Below the pieces are notes generated by a model. It saw nothing but the letters and a program-made list of their open reading frames with translations, did not search any database and was not told the origin of the DNA. From a bacterium (GTDB lineage Bacteria > Bacillota_I > Bacilli_A > RF39 > UBA660), in assembly GCA_019423565.1 (NCBI GenBank), contig JAHZBE010000004.1, positions 1 through 64,000 of the forward strand: a DNA stretch of 64,000 nucleotides. The letters are read 5' to 3'. This document shows positions 16,188 through 23,466 of this stretch, one piece after another; the stretch's first letter is position 1, and every line of letters starts with the position of its first letter. The position numbers were made by a program, and so were the translations under genes.

Positions 16188-17075
16188 ATTTTTATAAATT
16201 ATTATGATGAAATAAAAAATGAACTAGTAAATAATGAGATTACTAAAAGGGTAAAGAATTATTCAATTAATAAAAGTGATTTAACTACATATTATAATGT
16301 TGGTAAATTACTTTCTGAAGCAGGTAAACATTATGGAGAAGGAATAATAAAAGAATATTCTAAACGACTTACAAGTGAATTTGGTAAGGGCTATACACCA
16401 ACTAGATTAAGATATTTTAGAAGGTTTTATGAAGTTTTAATAAAACATCCGACATTGTCGGACAAATTAAGTTATTCCCATTATTGTGAACTTATTTGGT
16501 TTGATATAGATAAAATAAATTATTATATAAAAATTTCAGAAGAACAAAACTTATCAGTAAGAGAATTAAGAGAAAAAATTAAAAATAATGAATATGAAAG
16601 ATTGGATGAATCTACAAAGGAAAAATTAAAAGAAAAAGAAAAATTAAAATTACCAGATTTAGTAAAGAATCCTATTCAAATAAAGAATACAAGTGGTAAT
16701 AATGAAATCTCTGAAAAAGTACTCCAAAAACTAATATTAGAAGATATACCATCTTTTTTAAAAGAATTAGGTAGTGGATTTAGTTTTATAGATAATGAAT
16801 ATAAAATAAAGATGGGAGATAGCTATAATTATATTGATTTACTACTATTTAATATTGAATATAATTGTTACGTTGTAGTTGAATTAAAAGTAACTGAACT
16901 AAAAAAAGAACATATAGGGCAAATAGAAGTTTATATGAATTATATAGATAAAAACATAAAAAATATAAATCAAAATAAAACAATAGGAATAATAATTTGC
17001 AAGAAAGAAAATAGATATGTGATTGAATATTGTAGTGATGATAGAATAATTTCAAGAGAATATGAACTAATATAA
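16185..17075 (+). CDS. DUF1016/YhcG-type PDDEXK nuclease, array copy A
   Basis: About 293-296 residues. The N-terminal DUF1016 region ('YYNVGKLLSEAGKHYGEGIIKEYSKRL') and 'LSYSHYCELI' are followed by the PDDEXK nuclease domain. That domain has 'YIDLLLF' (Asp), 'VVELKV' (E-x-K) and 'GQIEVYMNYID' (Gln). The family is predicted to cut nucleic acid; its role is unknown and it often sits in defence or mobile regions. GTG 16185 is the formal start, but it lies inside the Shine-Dalgarno AGAGGTGAT. By alignment with the paralogues, the initiator Met corresponds to ATA at 16194. Catalytic residues are intact. A coding palindrome sits at 16448-16462. Confidence 0.92.
   Translation: MIFINYYDEIKNELVNNEITKRVKNYSINKSDLTTYYNVGKLLSEAGKHYGEGIIKEYSKRLTSEFGKGYTPTRLRYFRRFYEVLIKHPTLSDKLSYSHYCELIWFDIDKINYYIKISEEQNLSVRELREKIKNNEYERLDESTKEKLKEKEKLKLPDLVKNPIQIKNTSGNNEISEKVLQKLILEDIPSFLKELGSGFSFIDNEYKIKMGDSYNYIDLLLFNIEYNCYVVVELKVTELKKEHIGQIEVYMNYIDKNIKNINQNKTIGIIICKKENRYVIEYCSDDRIISREYELI
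16448..16462. repeat. in-frame coding palindrome, array copy A
   Basis: TCCGACA and TGTCGGA around T16455, perfect 7-base arms. The centre is the first base of a TTG (Leu) codon, just before the L-S-Y-S-H-Y motif. Confidence 0.85.
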
Positions 17076-17087
17076 GGAGGATTAAAT

Positions 17088-17978
17088 TTGAACTATTATG
17101 ATGAGATAAAGAGTAAAATATTAAAATGTGAAATTTATGATAAAATAAAAAATTATTCAAAAGATAGGAATAAAATAAAAAATTATTTTGAAATTGGTAA
17201 AATACTATCAGAAGCAGGGAAGGAATATGGTAAAAATATAATTAAAGAATATTCAAATAAATTAACGATTGAAATAGGGAAAAAATATAATGAAAGAAAT
17301 CTTAGATATATGAGAAAGTTTTATGAGCTTTTTGTTAATCAAAATTGGAACACAATGTGTTCCAATTTGACTTGGAGTCATTATCGTGAAGTACTTTCTT
17401 TAGGAAATTTTAATGAAATTAAATATTATTTAGAAGAATGTGAAAATAAAAATTTATCTGTAAGAGAATTACATTTCAAAATTAAAACTAAAGAATATGA
17501 GAGATTAAGTAAAAAAGTAAAACAAAATTTAGAAAAAACAAAAAAACTTAAAATTGATGATTTAATACCAAATCCAATTATAATTAAATCAAATACATTT
17601 AAAGATGAATTATCAGAGTATGCTTTAAAAGAGGTAATTTTAAATGATTTAGATTCATTTTTAAAAGAATTAGGAACTGGATTTTCATATGTAGGAAATG
17701 AATATAAAATAAAAATAGGAGATAGATATAATTATATTGATCTATTATTATTTAACTATGAATTTAATTGCTTTGTAGTAGTTGAACTAAAAGTAACAGA
17801 ACTCAAGAAAGAACATATAGGACAAATAGAATTTTATATGAATTATATAGATAAAAATCTAAAAAATATAAATCAAAATAAAACCATAGGGATAATAATA
17901 TGTAAAAAAGAAAATAAGTATGTAATTGAATATTGTTCTGACGACAGAATAATAGCAAGAGAATATGAATTAGTGTAA
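17088..17978 (+). CDS. DUF1016/YhcG-type PDDEXK nuclease, array copy B
   Basis: 296 residues. TTG start at 17088 with TAAGGAGG at the stop of copy A, 8 bases before. The N-terminal half is the most divergent of the array ('INYFEIGKILSEAGKEYGKNIIKEYSNKL'). The nuclease half is nearly identical to copies F and H ('YIDLLLFNYEFNCFVVVELKVTEL', 'GQIEFYMNYID'). All PDDEXK residues are present. It carries the longest perfect coding palindrome of the array (17342-17368). It is in the same operon as A. Confidence 0.92.
   Translation: MNYYDEIKSKILKCEIYDKIKNYSKDRNKIKNYFEIGKILSEAGKEYGKNIIKEYSNKLTIEIGKKYNERNLRYMRKFYELFVNQNWNTMCSNLTWSHYREVLSLGNFNEIKYYLEECENKNLSVRELHFKIKTKEYERLSKKVKQNLEKTKKLKIDDLIPNPIIIKSNTFKDELSEYALKEVILNDLDSFLKELGTGFSYVGNEYKIKIGDRYNYIDLLLFNYEFNCFVVVELKVTELKKEHIGQIEFYMNYIDKNLKNINQNKTIGIIICKKENKYVIEYCSDDRIIAREYELV
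17342..17368. repeat. in-frame coding palindrome, array copy B (13-base perfect arms)
   Basis: Left arm AAATTGGAACACA, centre A17355, right arm its exact reverse complement. The centre is the first base of an ATG (Met) codon in the residues N-T-M-C-S-N before L-T-W-S-H-Y. Confidence 0.92.
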
Positions 17979-17990
17979 AGTAGGAAAGAA

Positions 17991-18399
17991 ATGAATTATT
18001 ATAATGAAATAAAAACAGAATTAATAAATAATGAAATTATGAAAAGAGTAAAAGACTATAGCAAAAATAGAAGTGATTTAAATACAATTATAATGTTGGT
18101 AAATTACTTTCTGAAGCTGATAAACAGTACGGAGAAGGAATAATTAAAGAATACTCTAAACGACTTACAAATGAATTAGGTAAAGGATATAGCATTTCAA
18201 ACTTGAAAAGAATGAGACAATTTTATTTTGCTTTAGAAAAAGGTGTAGCAATGCCACACCAATTATCTTGGTCACATATATTATCAATATTGCCTATAGA
18301 TGACGTAGATAAAATTAATTATTATATTAAAATTGCAGAAGAACAAAATTTATCAGTAAGAGAATTAAGATAAAAAATAATGAAAATATATTAAGCAAT
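17991..18399 (+). pseudogene. DUF1016 array copy C, frameshifted and 3'-truncated
   Basis: ATG 17991 begins like copies F-H ('MNYYNEIKTELINNEI'). One T is missing near 18087, compared with ACATATTATAATG in the intact copies. That shifts the frame within the 'YYNVGKLLSEA' motif. The shifted frame continues as 'KGYSISNLKRMRQFY...PHQLSWSHILSIL' to 'LSVRELR' and a TAA at about 18372. The entire nuclease half is absent and the sequence runs straight into a terminator. The remnant still contains a coding palindrome. Confidence 0.88.
18242..18260. repeat. coding palindrome, array copy C
   Basis: GGTGTAGCA and TGCCACACC around A18251, one mismatch. The centre is the first base of an ATG codon in the original reading frame. 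Confidence 0.75.
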
Positions 18400-18423
18400 T
18401 AAGAAAATTGATTGCTTTTTTTC
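18393..18423 (+). terminator. terminator after copy C (first of two identical)
   Basis: AAGCAAT and ATTGCTT arms followed by T7. An identical copy is at 18914. Confidence 0.8.
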
Positions 18424-18426
18424 ATA

Positions 18427-18474
18427 TTTTAGGGGAATTTGCTTTAGAAAGAGAGAATATAAGAATTAGAGGTG
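18427..18474 (+). promoter_or_regulatory. conserved upstream module (copy 3)
   Basis: TTTTAGGGGAATTTGC, TTTAGAAAGAGAGAATATAA and AGAGGTGAT, in front of pseudogene D. Confidence 0.55.
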
Positions 18475-18480
18475 ATTTTT

Positions 18481-18900
18481 ATAAATTATTATGATGAGAT
18501 AAAAAAAGAATTATTCAATTAATAAAAGTGATTTAACTATATATTACAATATTGGTAAATTACTAAAAGAAGCAGGTAAACAGTACGTAGAAGGAATAAT
18601 AAAAGAATATTCTAAAAGACTTACAAATGAATTAGGCAAGGGATATAGCATTTCAAACTTGAAAAATATGAGAAACTTTTACGTATTTTTTTAAAAAGCC
18701 AGACAATGTCTGGCCAATTATTCTGGAGTCATTAGATTGAACTATTATGAAAAAAGAAATTTTTTGATGAAAAGGTGTCGACACAATTAATATGAACCGT
18801 CGATATGAAATGCTGTCTATAAGAGTTATTAATAAAGTAATTTATTATATAAAAATAATGGAAGAATAAAATTTATCGATAAGAGAATTAAGAAAAAATA
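18481..18900 (+). pseudogene. DUF1016 array copy D, heavily degraded
   Basis: It begins like copy A at the ATA codon (18481), but an internal deletion removes about 14 codons after 'DEIKKE'. Frames then break repeatedly. Recognisable pieces are 'YYNIGKLLKEAGKQYVEGIIKEYSKRLTNELGKGYSISNLKNMRNFYV', a palindrome plus 'FWSH', and 'RELRK'. A segment near 18770-18810 is unlike the paralogues. The nuclease half is missing, as in C. Confidence 0.85.
18698..18714. repeat. coding palindrome, array copy D
   Basis: GCCAGACA and TGTCTGGC around A18706, perfect 8-base arms. It is preserved although the gene is decayed. Confidence 0.85.
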
Positions 18901-18913
18901 ATAAAAATATATT

Positions 18914-18944
18914 AAGCAATTAAGAAAATTGATTGCTTTTTTTC
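18914..18944 (+). terminator. terminator after copy D
   Basis: AAGCAAT and ATTGCTT arms plus T7, identical to the one at 18393. Confidence 0.8.
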
Positions 18945-18946
18945 GT

Positions 18947-18995
18947 ATTTTAGGGGAATTTGCTTTAGAAAGGGAGAATATAAGAAGTAGAGGTG
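18947..18995 (+). promoter_or_regulatory. conserved upstream module (copy 4)
   Basis: TTTTAGGGGAATTTGC, TTTAGAAAGGGAGAATATAA and AGAGGTGAT, in front of copy E. Confidence 0.55.
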
Positions 18996-19883
18996 ATTTT
19001 TATAAATTATTATGATGAAATTAAAAAAGAACTATTAAATAATGAGATTACTAAAAGGGTAAAGAATTATTCAATTAATAAAATTGATTTAACTACATAT
19101 TACAACATTGGTAAATTACTAAAAGAAGCAGGTAAACATTATGGAGAAGGAATAATAAAAGAATATTCTAAAAGACTTACAAGTGAATTTGGTAAGGGTT
19201 ATACACCAACTAGATTAAGATATTTTAGAAGGTTTTATGAAGTTTTAATAAAACATCCGACATTGTCGGACAAATTAAGTTATTCCCATTATTGTGAACT
19301 TATTTGGTTTGATATAGATAAAATAAATTATTATATAAAAATTTCAGAAGAACAAAACTTATCAGTAAGAGAATTAAGAGAAAAAATTAAAAATAATGAA
19401 TATGAAAGATTGGATGAATCTACAAAGGAAAAATTAAAAGAAAAAGAAAAATTAAAATTACCAGATTTAGTAAAGAATCCAATCCAAATAAGAAATACAA
19501 GTGATTATAATGAAATCTCTGAAAAAGTACTCCAAAAACTAATACTAGAAGATATACCTTCCTTTTTAAAAGAATTAGGTAATGGATTTAGTTTTATAGA
19601 TAGTGAATATAAGATAAAAATAGGAGATAGATATAATTACATAGATTTATTACTTTATAATATTAAATATAAATGTTATGTAGTAGTTGAATTAAAGGTT
19701 ACTGAACTAAATTCAAATCATACAGGACAAATACAAAAATATATGAATTATATTGATAAAAATATAAAGAGTATAGATGATAATAAAACAGTAGGAATAA
19801 TAATATGTAAAAAAGAAAATAAATATGTAATTGAATATTGTAGTGATGACAGAATAATAGCAAGAGAATATGAATTAGTATAA
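18993..19883 (+). CDS. DUF1016/YhcG-type PDDEXK nuclease, array copy E
   Basis: About 293-296 residues. Residues 1-170 are almost identical to copy A, including the same palindrome. The nuclease half switches to a second C-terminal type shared only with copy G ('YIDLLLYNIKYKCYVVVELKVTELNSNHTGQIQKYMNYIDKNIKSID'). It is thus an A-front, G-back chimera. All PDDEXK residues are present. The formal start GTG 18993 lies in the Shine-Dalgarno; the homologous start position is ATA 19002. Copy F follows after 12 bases. Confidence 0.92.
   Translation: MIFINYYDEIKKELLNNEITKRVKNYSINKIDLTTYYNIGKLLKEAGKHYGEGIIKEYSKRLTSEFGKGYTPTRLRYFRRFYEVLIKHPTLSDKLSYSHYCELIWFDIDKINYYIKISEEQNLSVRELREKIKNNEYERLDESTKEKLKEKEKLKLPDLVKNPIQIRNTSDYNEISEKVLQKLILEDIPSFLKELGNGFSFIDSEYKIKIGDRYNYIDLLLYNIKYKCYVVVELKVTELNSNHTGQIQKYMNYIDKNIKSIDDNKTVGIIICKKENKYVIEYCSDDRIIAREYELV
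19256..19270. repeat. in-frame coding palindrome, array copy E
   Basis: TCCGACA and TGTCGGA around T19263, identical to copy A. The centre is the first base of a TTG codon. Confidence 0.85.
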
Positions 19884-19895
19884 GGAGGAACAAGA

Positions 19896-20777
19896 TTGAA
19901 TTATTATAATGAAATAAAAACAGAGTTAATAAATAATGAAATAACTAAAAAGGTAAAGAATTATTCAATTAATAGAAGTGATTTAACTACGTATTATAAT
20001 GTAGGAAAATTATTAGCTGAAGCAGGTAAACATTATGGAGAAGGAATAATTAAAGAATATTCTGAAAAATTAACTGCAGATTTAAATAAAAAATATAGTT
20101 ATAGAAGTTTAAATTATATGATGAAATTTTATGAACTTCAAAAAATGCAGTCAGTGACTGCAAATTTGTCGTGGGGACATTGGATTGAACTTTTATCAAT
20201 AAAAAATATTAATGAAATGAAATATTATATAAATCAAGCAGAAAAATTATTTTTAACAACAAGAGAATTAAGGCAAAGAATTAAAAATAATGAATATGAA
20301 AGATTAGATGAAAGTACAAAGGAAAAGCTAAAAGAAAAAGAAAAATTAAAATTACCTGATTTAGTAAAGGATCCAATTCAAATAAGAAATACAAGTGGTA
20401 ATAATGAAATATCAGAGAAAGTACTTCAAAAATTTATATTAGAAGATATTGAATCATTTTTAAAAGAATTAGGTAATGGATTTTGTTTTATTGGAAGTGA
20501 ATATAAAATAAAAATAGGAGATAGATATAATTATATTGATCTATTATTATTTAACTATGAATTTAATTGCTTTGTAGTAGTTGAACTAAAAGTAACAGAA
20601 CTCAAGAAAGAACATATAGGACAAATAGAATTTTATATGAATTATATAGATAAAAATCTAAAAAATATAAATCAAAATAAAACCATAGGGATAATAATAT
20701 GTAAAAAAGAAAATAAGTATGTAATTGAATATTGTTCTGACGACAGAATAATAGCAAGAGAATATGAATTAGTGTAA
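19896..20777 (+). CDS. DUF1016/YhcG-type PDDEXK nuclease, array copy F
   Basis: 293 residues. TTG start 19896 with AAGGAGG upstream. The front is of the 'MNYYNEIKTELINNEITKKVKNYS' type. The middle is unique ('KKYSYRSLNYMMKFYELQKMQSVTANLSWGHW'). The nuclease half is the B/H type ('LFNYEFNCFVVVELKVTELKKEHIGQIEFYMNYID'), identical over a long DNA stretch to copy B. Catalytic residues are intact. Its palindrome is at 20146-20162. Confidence 0.92.
   Translation: MNYYNEIKTELINNEITKKVKNYSINRSDLTTYYNVGKLLAEAGKHYGEGIIKEYSEKLTADLNKKYSYRSLNYMMKFYELQKMQSVTANLSWGHWIELLSIKNINEMKYYINQAEKLFLTTRELRQRIKNNEYERLDESTKEKLKEKEKLKLPDLVKDPIQIRNTSGNNEISEKVLQKFILEDIESFLKELGNGFCFIGSEYKIKIGDRYNYIDLLLFNYEFNCFVVVELKVTELKKEHIGQIEFYMNYIDKNLKNINQNKTIGIIICKKENKYVIEYCSDDRIIAREYELV
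20146..20162. repeat. in-frame coding palindrome, array copy F
   Basis: TGCAGTCA and TGACTGCA around G20154, perfect 8-base arms. The centre is the first base of a GTG (Val) codon. Confidence 0.85.
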
Positions 20778-20789
20778 AGGAGGGAAGAA

Positions 20790-21679
20790 ATGAATTATTA
20801 TAATGAAATAAAAACAGAATTAATAAATAATGAAATTACGAAAAGAGTAAAAGACTATAGTAAAAATAGAAGTGATTTAAATACATATTATAATGTTGGT
20901 AAATTACTTTCTGAAGCAGGTAAACATTATGGAGAAGGAATAATTAAAGAATATTCTGATAGGTTGAGTAGCGAATTAAATATAAAATATAGTGTGAGAA
21001 CATTATATAAAATTATAAAATACTTTAATTATATGAATAAACAAAAAGTGCCGACAGTGTCGGCAAAATTGTCATGGAGTCATTATGATGAATTGTTAAA
21101 ATTAACTGATGAAAATATAATAAATTACTATATTAAAATTTCAGAGGAACAAAATTTATCAGTAAGAGAATTAAGAAAAAAATTAAATCTAATGAATATG
21201 AAAGATTAGATGAAGAAACAAAGAAAAAGTTGAAAGATAAAGAAAAATTAAAAGTACCAGATTTAGTAAAAAATCCAATTAAAATACGAAATACAAGTGG
21301 TAATAATGAAATATCAGAGAAAGTACTTCAAAAACTAATATTAGAAGATATACCAGCATTTTTAGATGAATTAGGTAATGGTTTTACCTTTGTAAGAAAT
21401 GAATATAAAATAAAAATAGGTGATAGATATAATTATATTGATTTATTACTTTATAATATTAAATATAAATGTTATGTAGTAGTTGAATTAAAGGTTACTG
21501 AACTAAATTCAAATCATACAGGACAAATACAAAAATATATGAATTATATTGATAAAAATATAAAGAGTATAGATGATAATAAAACAGTAGGAATAATAAT
21601 ATGTAAAAAAGAAAATAAATATGTAATTGAATATTGTAGTGATGACAGAATAATATCAAGAGAATATGAATTAGTATAA
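20790..21679 (+). pseudogene. DUF1016/YhcG-type nuclease, array copy G, split by a one-base A-tract deletion
   Basis: ATG 20790 (AGGAGG upstream) gives the front half to 'LSVRELRKK', after which the frame stops at 21207-21209. Seven A residues stand at 21176-21182 where the paralogues need eight. In the -1 frame the coding continues exactly as expected ('IKSNEYERLDEETKKKLKDKEKLKVPDLVKNP'), through an intact E/G-type nuclease domain to 21679. The slip site reads A-AAA-AAA in the original frame, a classical slippery heptamer. A full-length product by -1 slippage is therefore possible. Otherwise it is a fresh frameshift mutant. Confidence 0.88.
21049..21065. repeat. in-frame coding palindrome, array copy G
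   Basis: TGCCGACA and TGTCGGCA around G21057, perfect 8-base arms. The centre is the first base of a GTG (Val) codon. Confidence 0.85.
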
Positions 21680-21691
21680 AGGAGGGAAAAA

Positions 21692-22573
21692 GTGAACTAT
21701 TATAATGAAATAAAAACAGAATTAATAAATAATGAAATTACGAAAAGAGTAAAAGACTATAGTAAAAATAGAAGTGATTTAAATACATATTATAATGTTG
21801 GTAAATTACTTTCTGAAGCAGGTAAACATTATGGAGAAGGAATAATTAAAGAATATTCTAAAAGATTAAAAGATGATATTGGGAAAAAATATTCACTTAC
21901 CACTTTAAAATATATGAGAATGTTTTATGAGTATGGAAAAAGTCAGCCGATTGCTGACCAATTATCCTGGAGTCATTATATTGAATTGTTACCATTAAAA
22001 GATAATTCTAAAATAAATTATTATATTAACCAAATAATATCATTAAATTTAAGTAGAAATGAGCTTAGAGCTAAAATAAAAAATAATGAATATGAAAGAT
22101 TAGATGAAAAAACAAAAAAGAAATTAGAAACTAAAGAAGATTTAAAAGTACCAGATTTAGTAAAGAATCCCATTCAAATAAGGAATAAAGACGGTAATAA
22201 TGAAATATCTGAAAAAGTACTTCAAAAACTAATATTAGAAGATATACCATCTTTTTTAGATGAATTAGGTAATGGTTTTACCTTTGTAAGAAATGAATAT
22301 AAAATAAAAGTTGGAGATAGATATAATTATATAGATTTATTATTATTTAACTATGAATTTAATTGCTTTGTAGTTGTTGAACTAAAAGTAACAGAACTCA
22401 AGAAAGAACATATAGGACAAATAGAATTTTATATGAATTATATAGATAAAAATCTAAAAAATATAAATCAAAATAAAACAATAGGAATAATAATATGTAA
22501 AAAAGAAAATAAATATGTAATTGAATATTGTTCGGATAATAGAATAATGTCAAGAGAATATGAATTAGTATAA
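21692..22573 (+). CDS. DUF1016/YhcG-type PDDEXK nuclease, array copy H
   Basis: 293 residues. GTG start 21692 with AAAGGAGGG upstream. Residues 1-60 are identical to copy G. The middle is unique ('KRLKDDIGKKYSLTTLKYMRMFYEYGKSQPIADQLSWSHYIELL'). The segment around residue 200 ('LDELGNGFTFVRNEYKIK') again matches G, whereas the final nuclease part is the B/F type. It is therefore a mosaic with at least two switches. The catalytic D and E-x-K are present. It is the last gene of the array; no clear terminator follows. Confidence 0.92.
   Translation: MNYYNEIKTELINNEITKRVKDYSKNRSDLNTYYNVGKLLSEAGKHYGEGIIKEYSKRLKDDIGKKYSLTTLKYMRMFYEYGKSQPIADQLSWSHYIELLPLKDNSKINYYINQIISLNLSRNELRAKIKNNEYERLDEKTKKKLETKEDLKVPDLVKNPIQIRNKDGNNEISEKVLQKLILEDIPSFLDELGNGFTFVRNEYKIKVGDRYNYIDLLLFNYEFNCFVVVELKVTELKKEHIGQIEFYMNYIDKNLKNINQNKTIGIIICKKENKYVIEYCSDNRIMSREYELV
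21942..21958. repeat. in-frame coding palindrome, array copy H
   Basis: GTCAGC and GCTGAC arms; the inner two pairs contain one mismatch and one G-T around A21950. The centre is the first base of an ATT (Ile) codon. Confidence 0.7.
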
Positions 22574-22825
22574 CAAAATATTAATAAAATAAGTTATTAT
22601 GTAAAAGTTGTAGCACTTCTACCATTACAAGCTTACTATCCAGTTATTCCTGTTTTTTTAATATAAGTAATTTTTAATATTAAAGTTTATAAATTAAATA
22701 CTGTTAACAAGTTGTATAATGTTAAAATTTTATATTGTCTATAGCATTAATTTGTGATAAAATTGATATAGAAAATATGTAGTTTTAATGTTTTTTATTT
22801 TGTAAAAATATTTGTTCGACAAAAT
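22574..22825. other. non-coding stretch between the DUF1016 array and the sugar transferases
   Basis: About 250 bases of AT-rich sequence. I find no gene, tRNA or terminator with a clean T run. A short frame around 22595-22660 reads like a hydrophobic peptide ('VVALLPLQAYYPVIPVFL'), which could be a gene remnant but has no start signals. Confidence 0.4.
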
Positions 22826-22853
22826 TTGACAAAACAAATATTTTATATATAAT
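22805..22853 (+). promoter_or_regulatory. promoter with inverted-repeat operator for the sugar transferases
   Basis: TTGACA (22826-22831), 16-base spacer, TATAAT (22848-22853). A perfect 12-base inverted repeat (AAAATATTTGTT at 22805-22816; AACAAATATTTT at 22833-22844) brackets the -35 box. This is a good place for a dimeric repressor or activator. Confidence 0.75.
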
Positions 22854-22883
22854 ATACACTCGTATTGAAGGGGAGAAATAAAT

Positions 22884-23465
22884 ATGCAGGAAGAAGCATT
22901 AGTAATGGAAAAGAACAGTGTAGTTTCAGTTAGAAAAACTTTATTTTTAGCATGCAAAAGAACATTTGATATATTTTGTTCATTAATAGGGTTAATAATG
23001 CTATTACCAATATCTTTAATAATAAAAATATGTTGTATGGTAACAGGAGATTTTAAATCTATATTTTATACTCAAAAGAGAATAGGGAAAAATGGTAAAT
23101 TTATTTATATATATAAATTTAGATCAATGGTACCAAATGCAGATGAGGTATTAAAAGAGTTATTAAAAAATCCTAAATATAAAAAAGAATGGGATAAAAA
23201 TCAAAAATTGGAACATGATCCTAGAATAACAAAAATAGGAAAAATAATAAGAAAGACATCTTTAGATGAAGTACCACAATTTATAAATGTATTTAAGGGT
23301 GATATGTCATTGATTGGACCAAGACCATTAGTTGAAGGTGAACTTGATGCTCATAATGGAAATCATGAAATATATGAAAAAGTTAAACCAGGAATAACTG
23401 GATGGTGGGAAATATCTCTATTGTCAAACAATTCTCTTCAAAAATTTCTTAAGGGGGTCGCATAA
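22884..23465 (+). CDS. truncated bacterial sugar transferase (priming glycosyltransferase)
   Basis: 193 residues. These enzymes transfer a sugar phosphate from a nucleotide sugar to undecaprenyl phosphate, the first step of capsule or O-antigen units. An N-terminal membrane helix ('LIGLIMLLPISLIIKI') is present. So are the catalytic core motifs 'QKRIGKNGKFIYIYKFRSM', 'DPRITKIGKIIRKTSLDEVPQFINV' (Asp-Glu dyad) and 'GDMSLIGPRPL'. After 'KPGITGWW' the sequence departs from the family and stops 16 residues later. The last ~45 residues of the normal domain are missing, with no simple frameshift to restore them. Activity is doubtful. ATG 22884 has AAGGGGAG upstream. Confidence 0.85.
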   Translation: MQEEALVMEKNSVVSVRKTLFLACKRTFDIFCSLIGLIMLLPISLIIKICCMVTGDFKSIFYTQKRIGKNGKFIYIYKFRSMVPNADEVLKELLKNPKYKKEWDKNQKLEHDPRITKIGKIIRKTSLDEVPQFINVFKGDMSLIGPRPLVEGELDAHNGNHEIYEKVKPGITGWWEISLLSNNSLQKFLKGVA

Positions 23466-23466
23466 A

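Larger units (their letters stand above)
18384..18512 (+). repeat. direct repeat, unit 1 (terminator + upstream module + start of DUF1016 gene)
   Basis: About 129 bases recur with few changes at 18905-19033, exactly 521 bases downstream and without gaps. The repeat covers the end of a truncated copy, its terminator, the conserved upstream module and the first codons of the next copy. It marks tandem duplication followed by decay. Confidence 0.85.
18905..19033 (+). repeat. direct repeat, unit 2
   Basis: Second copy of the 129-base unit described at 18384, offset by 521 bases. It leads into intact copy E. Confidence 0.85.

Noticed and set aside
16185..22573. CRISPR-like or satellite repeat array
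   Set aside because: The repeats are whole genes of about 890 bases with coding constraint; there are no short regular repeats with unique spacers.
22884..23465. Frameshift that would restore the truncated sugar transferase
   Set aside because: None of the three forward frames after 'KPGITGWW' continues the family sequence, so the 3' end is missing rather than shifted.
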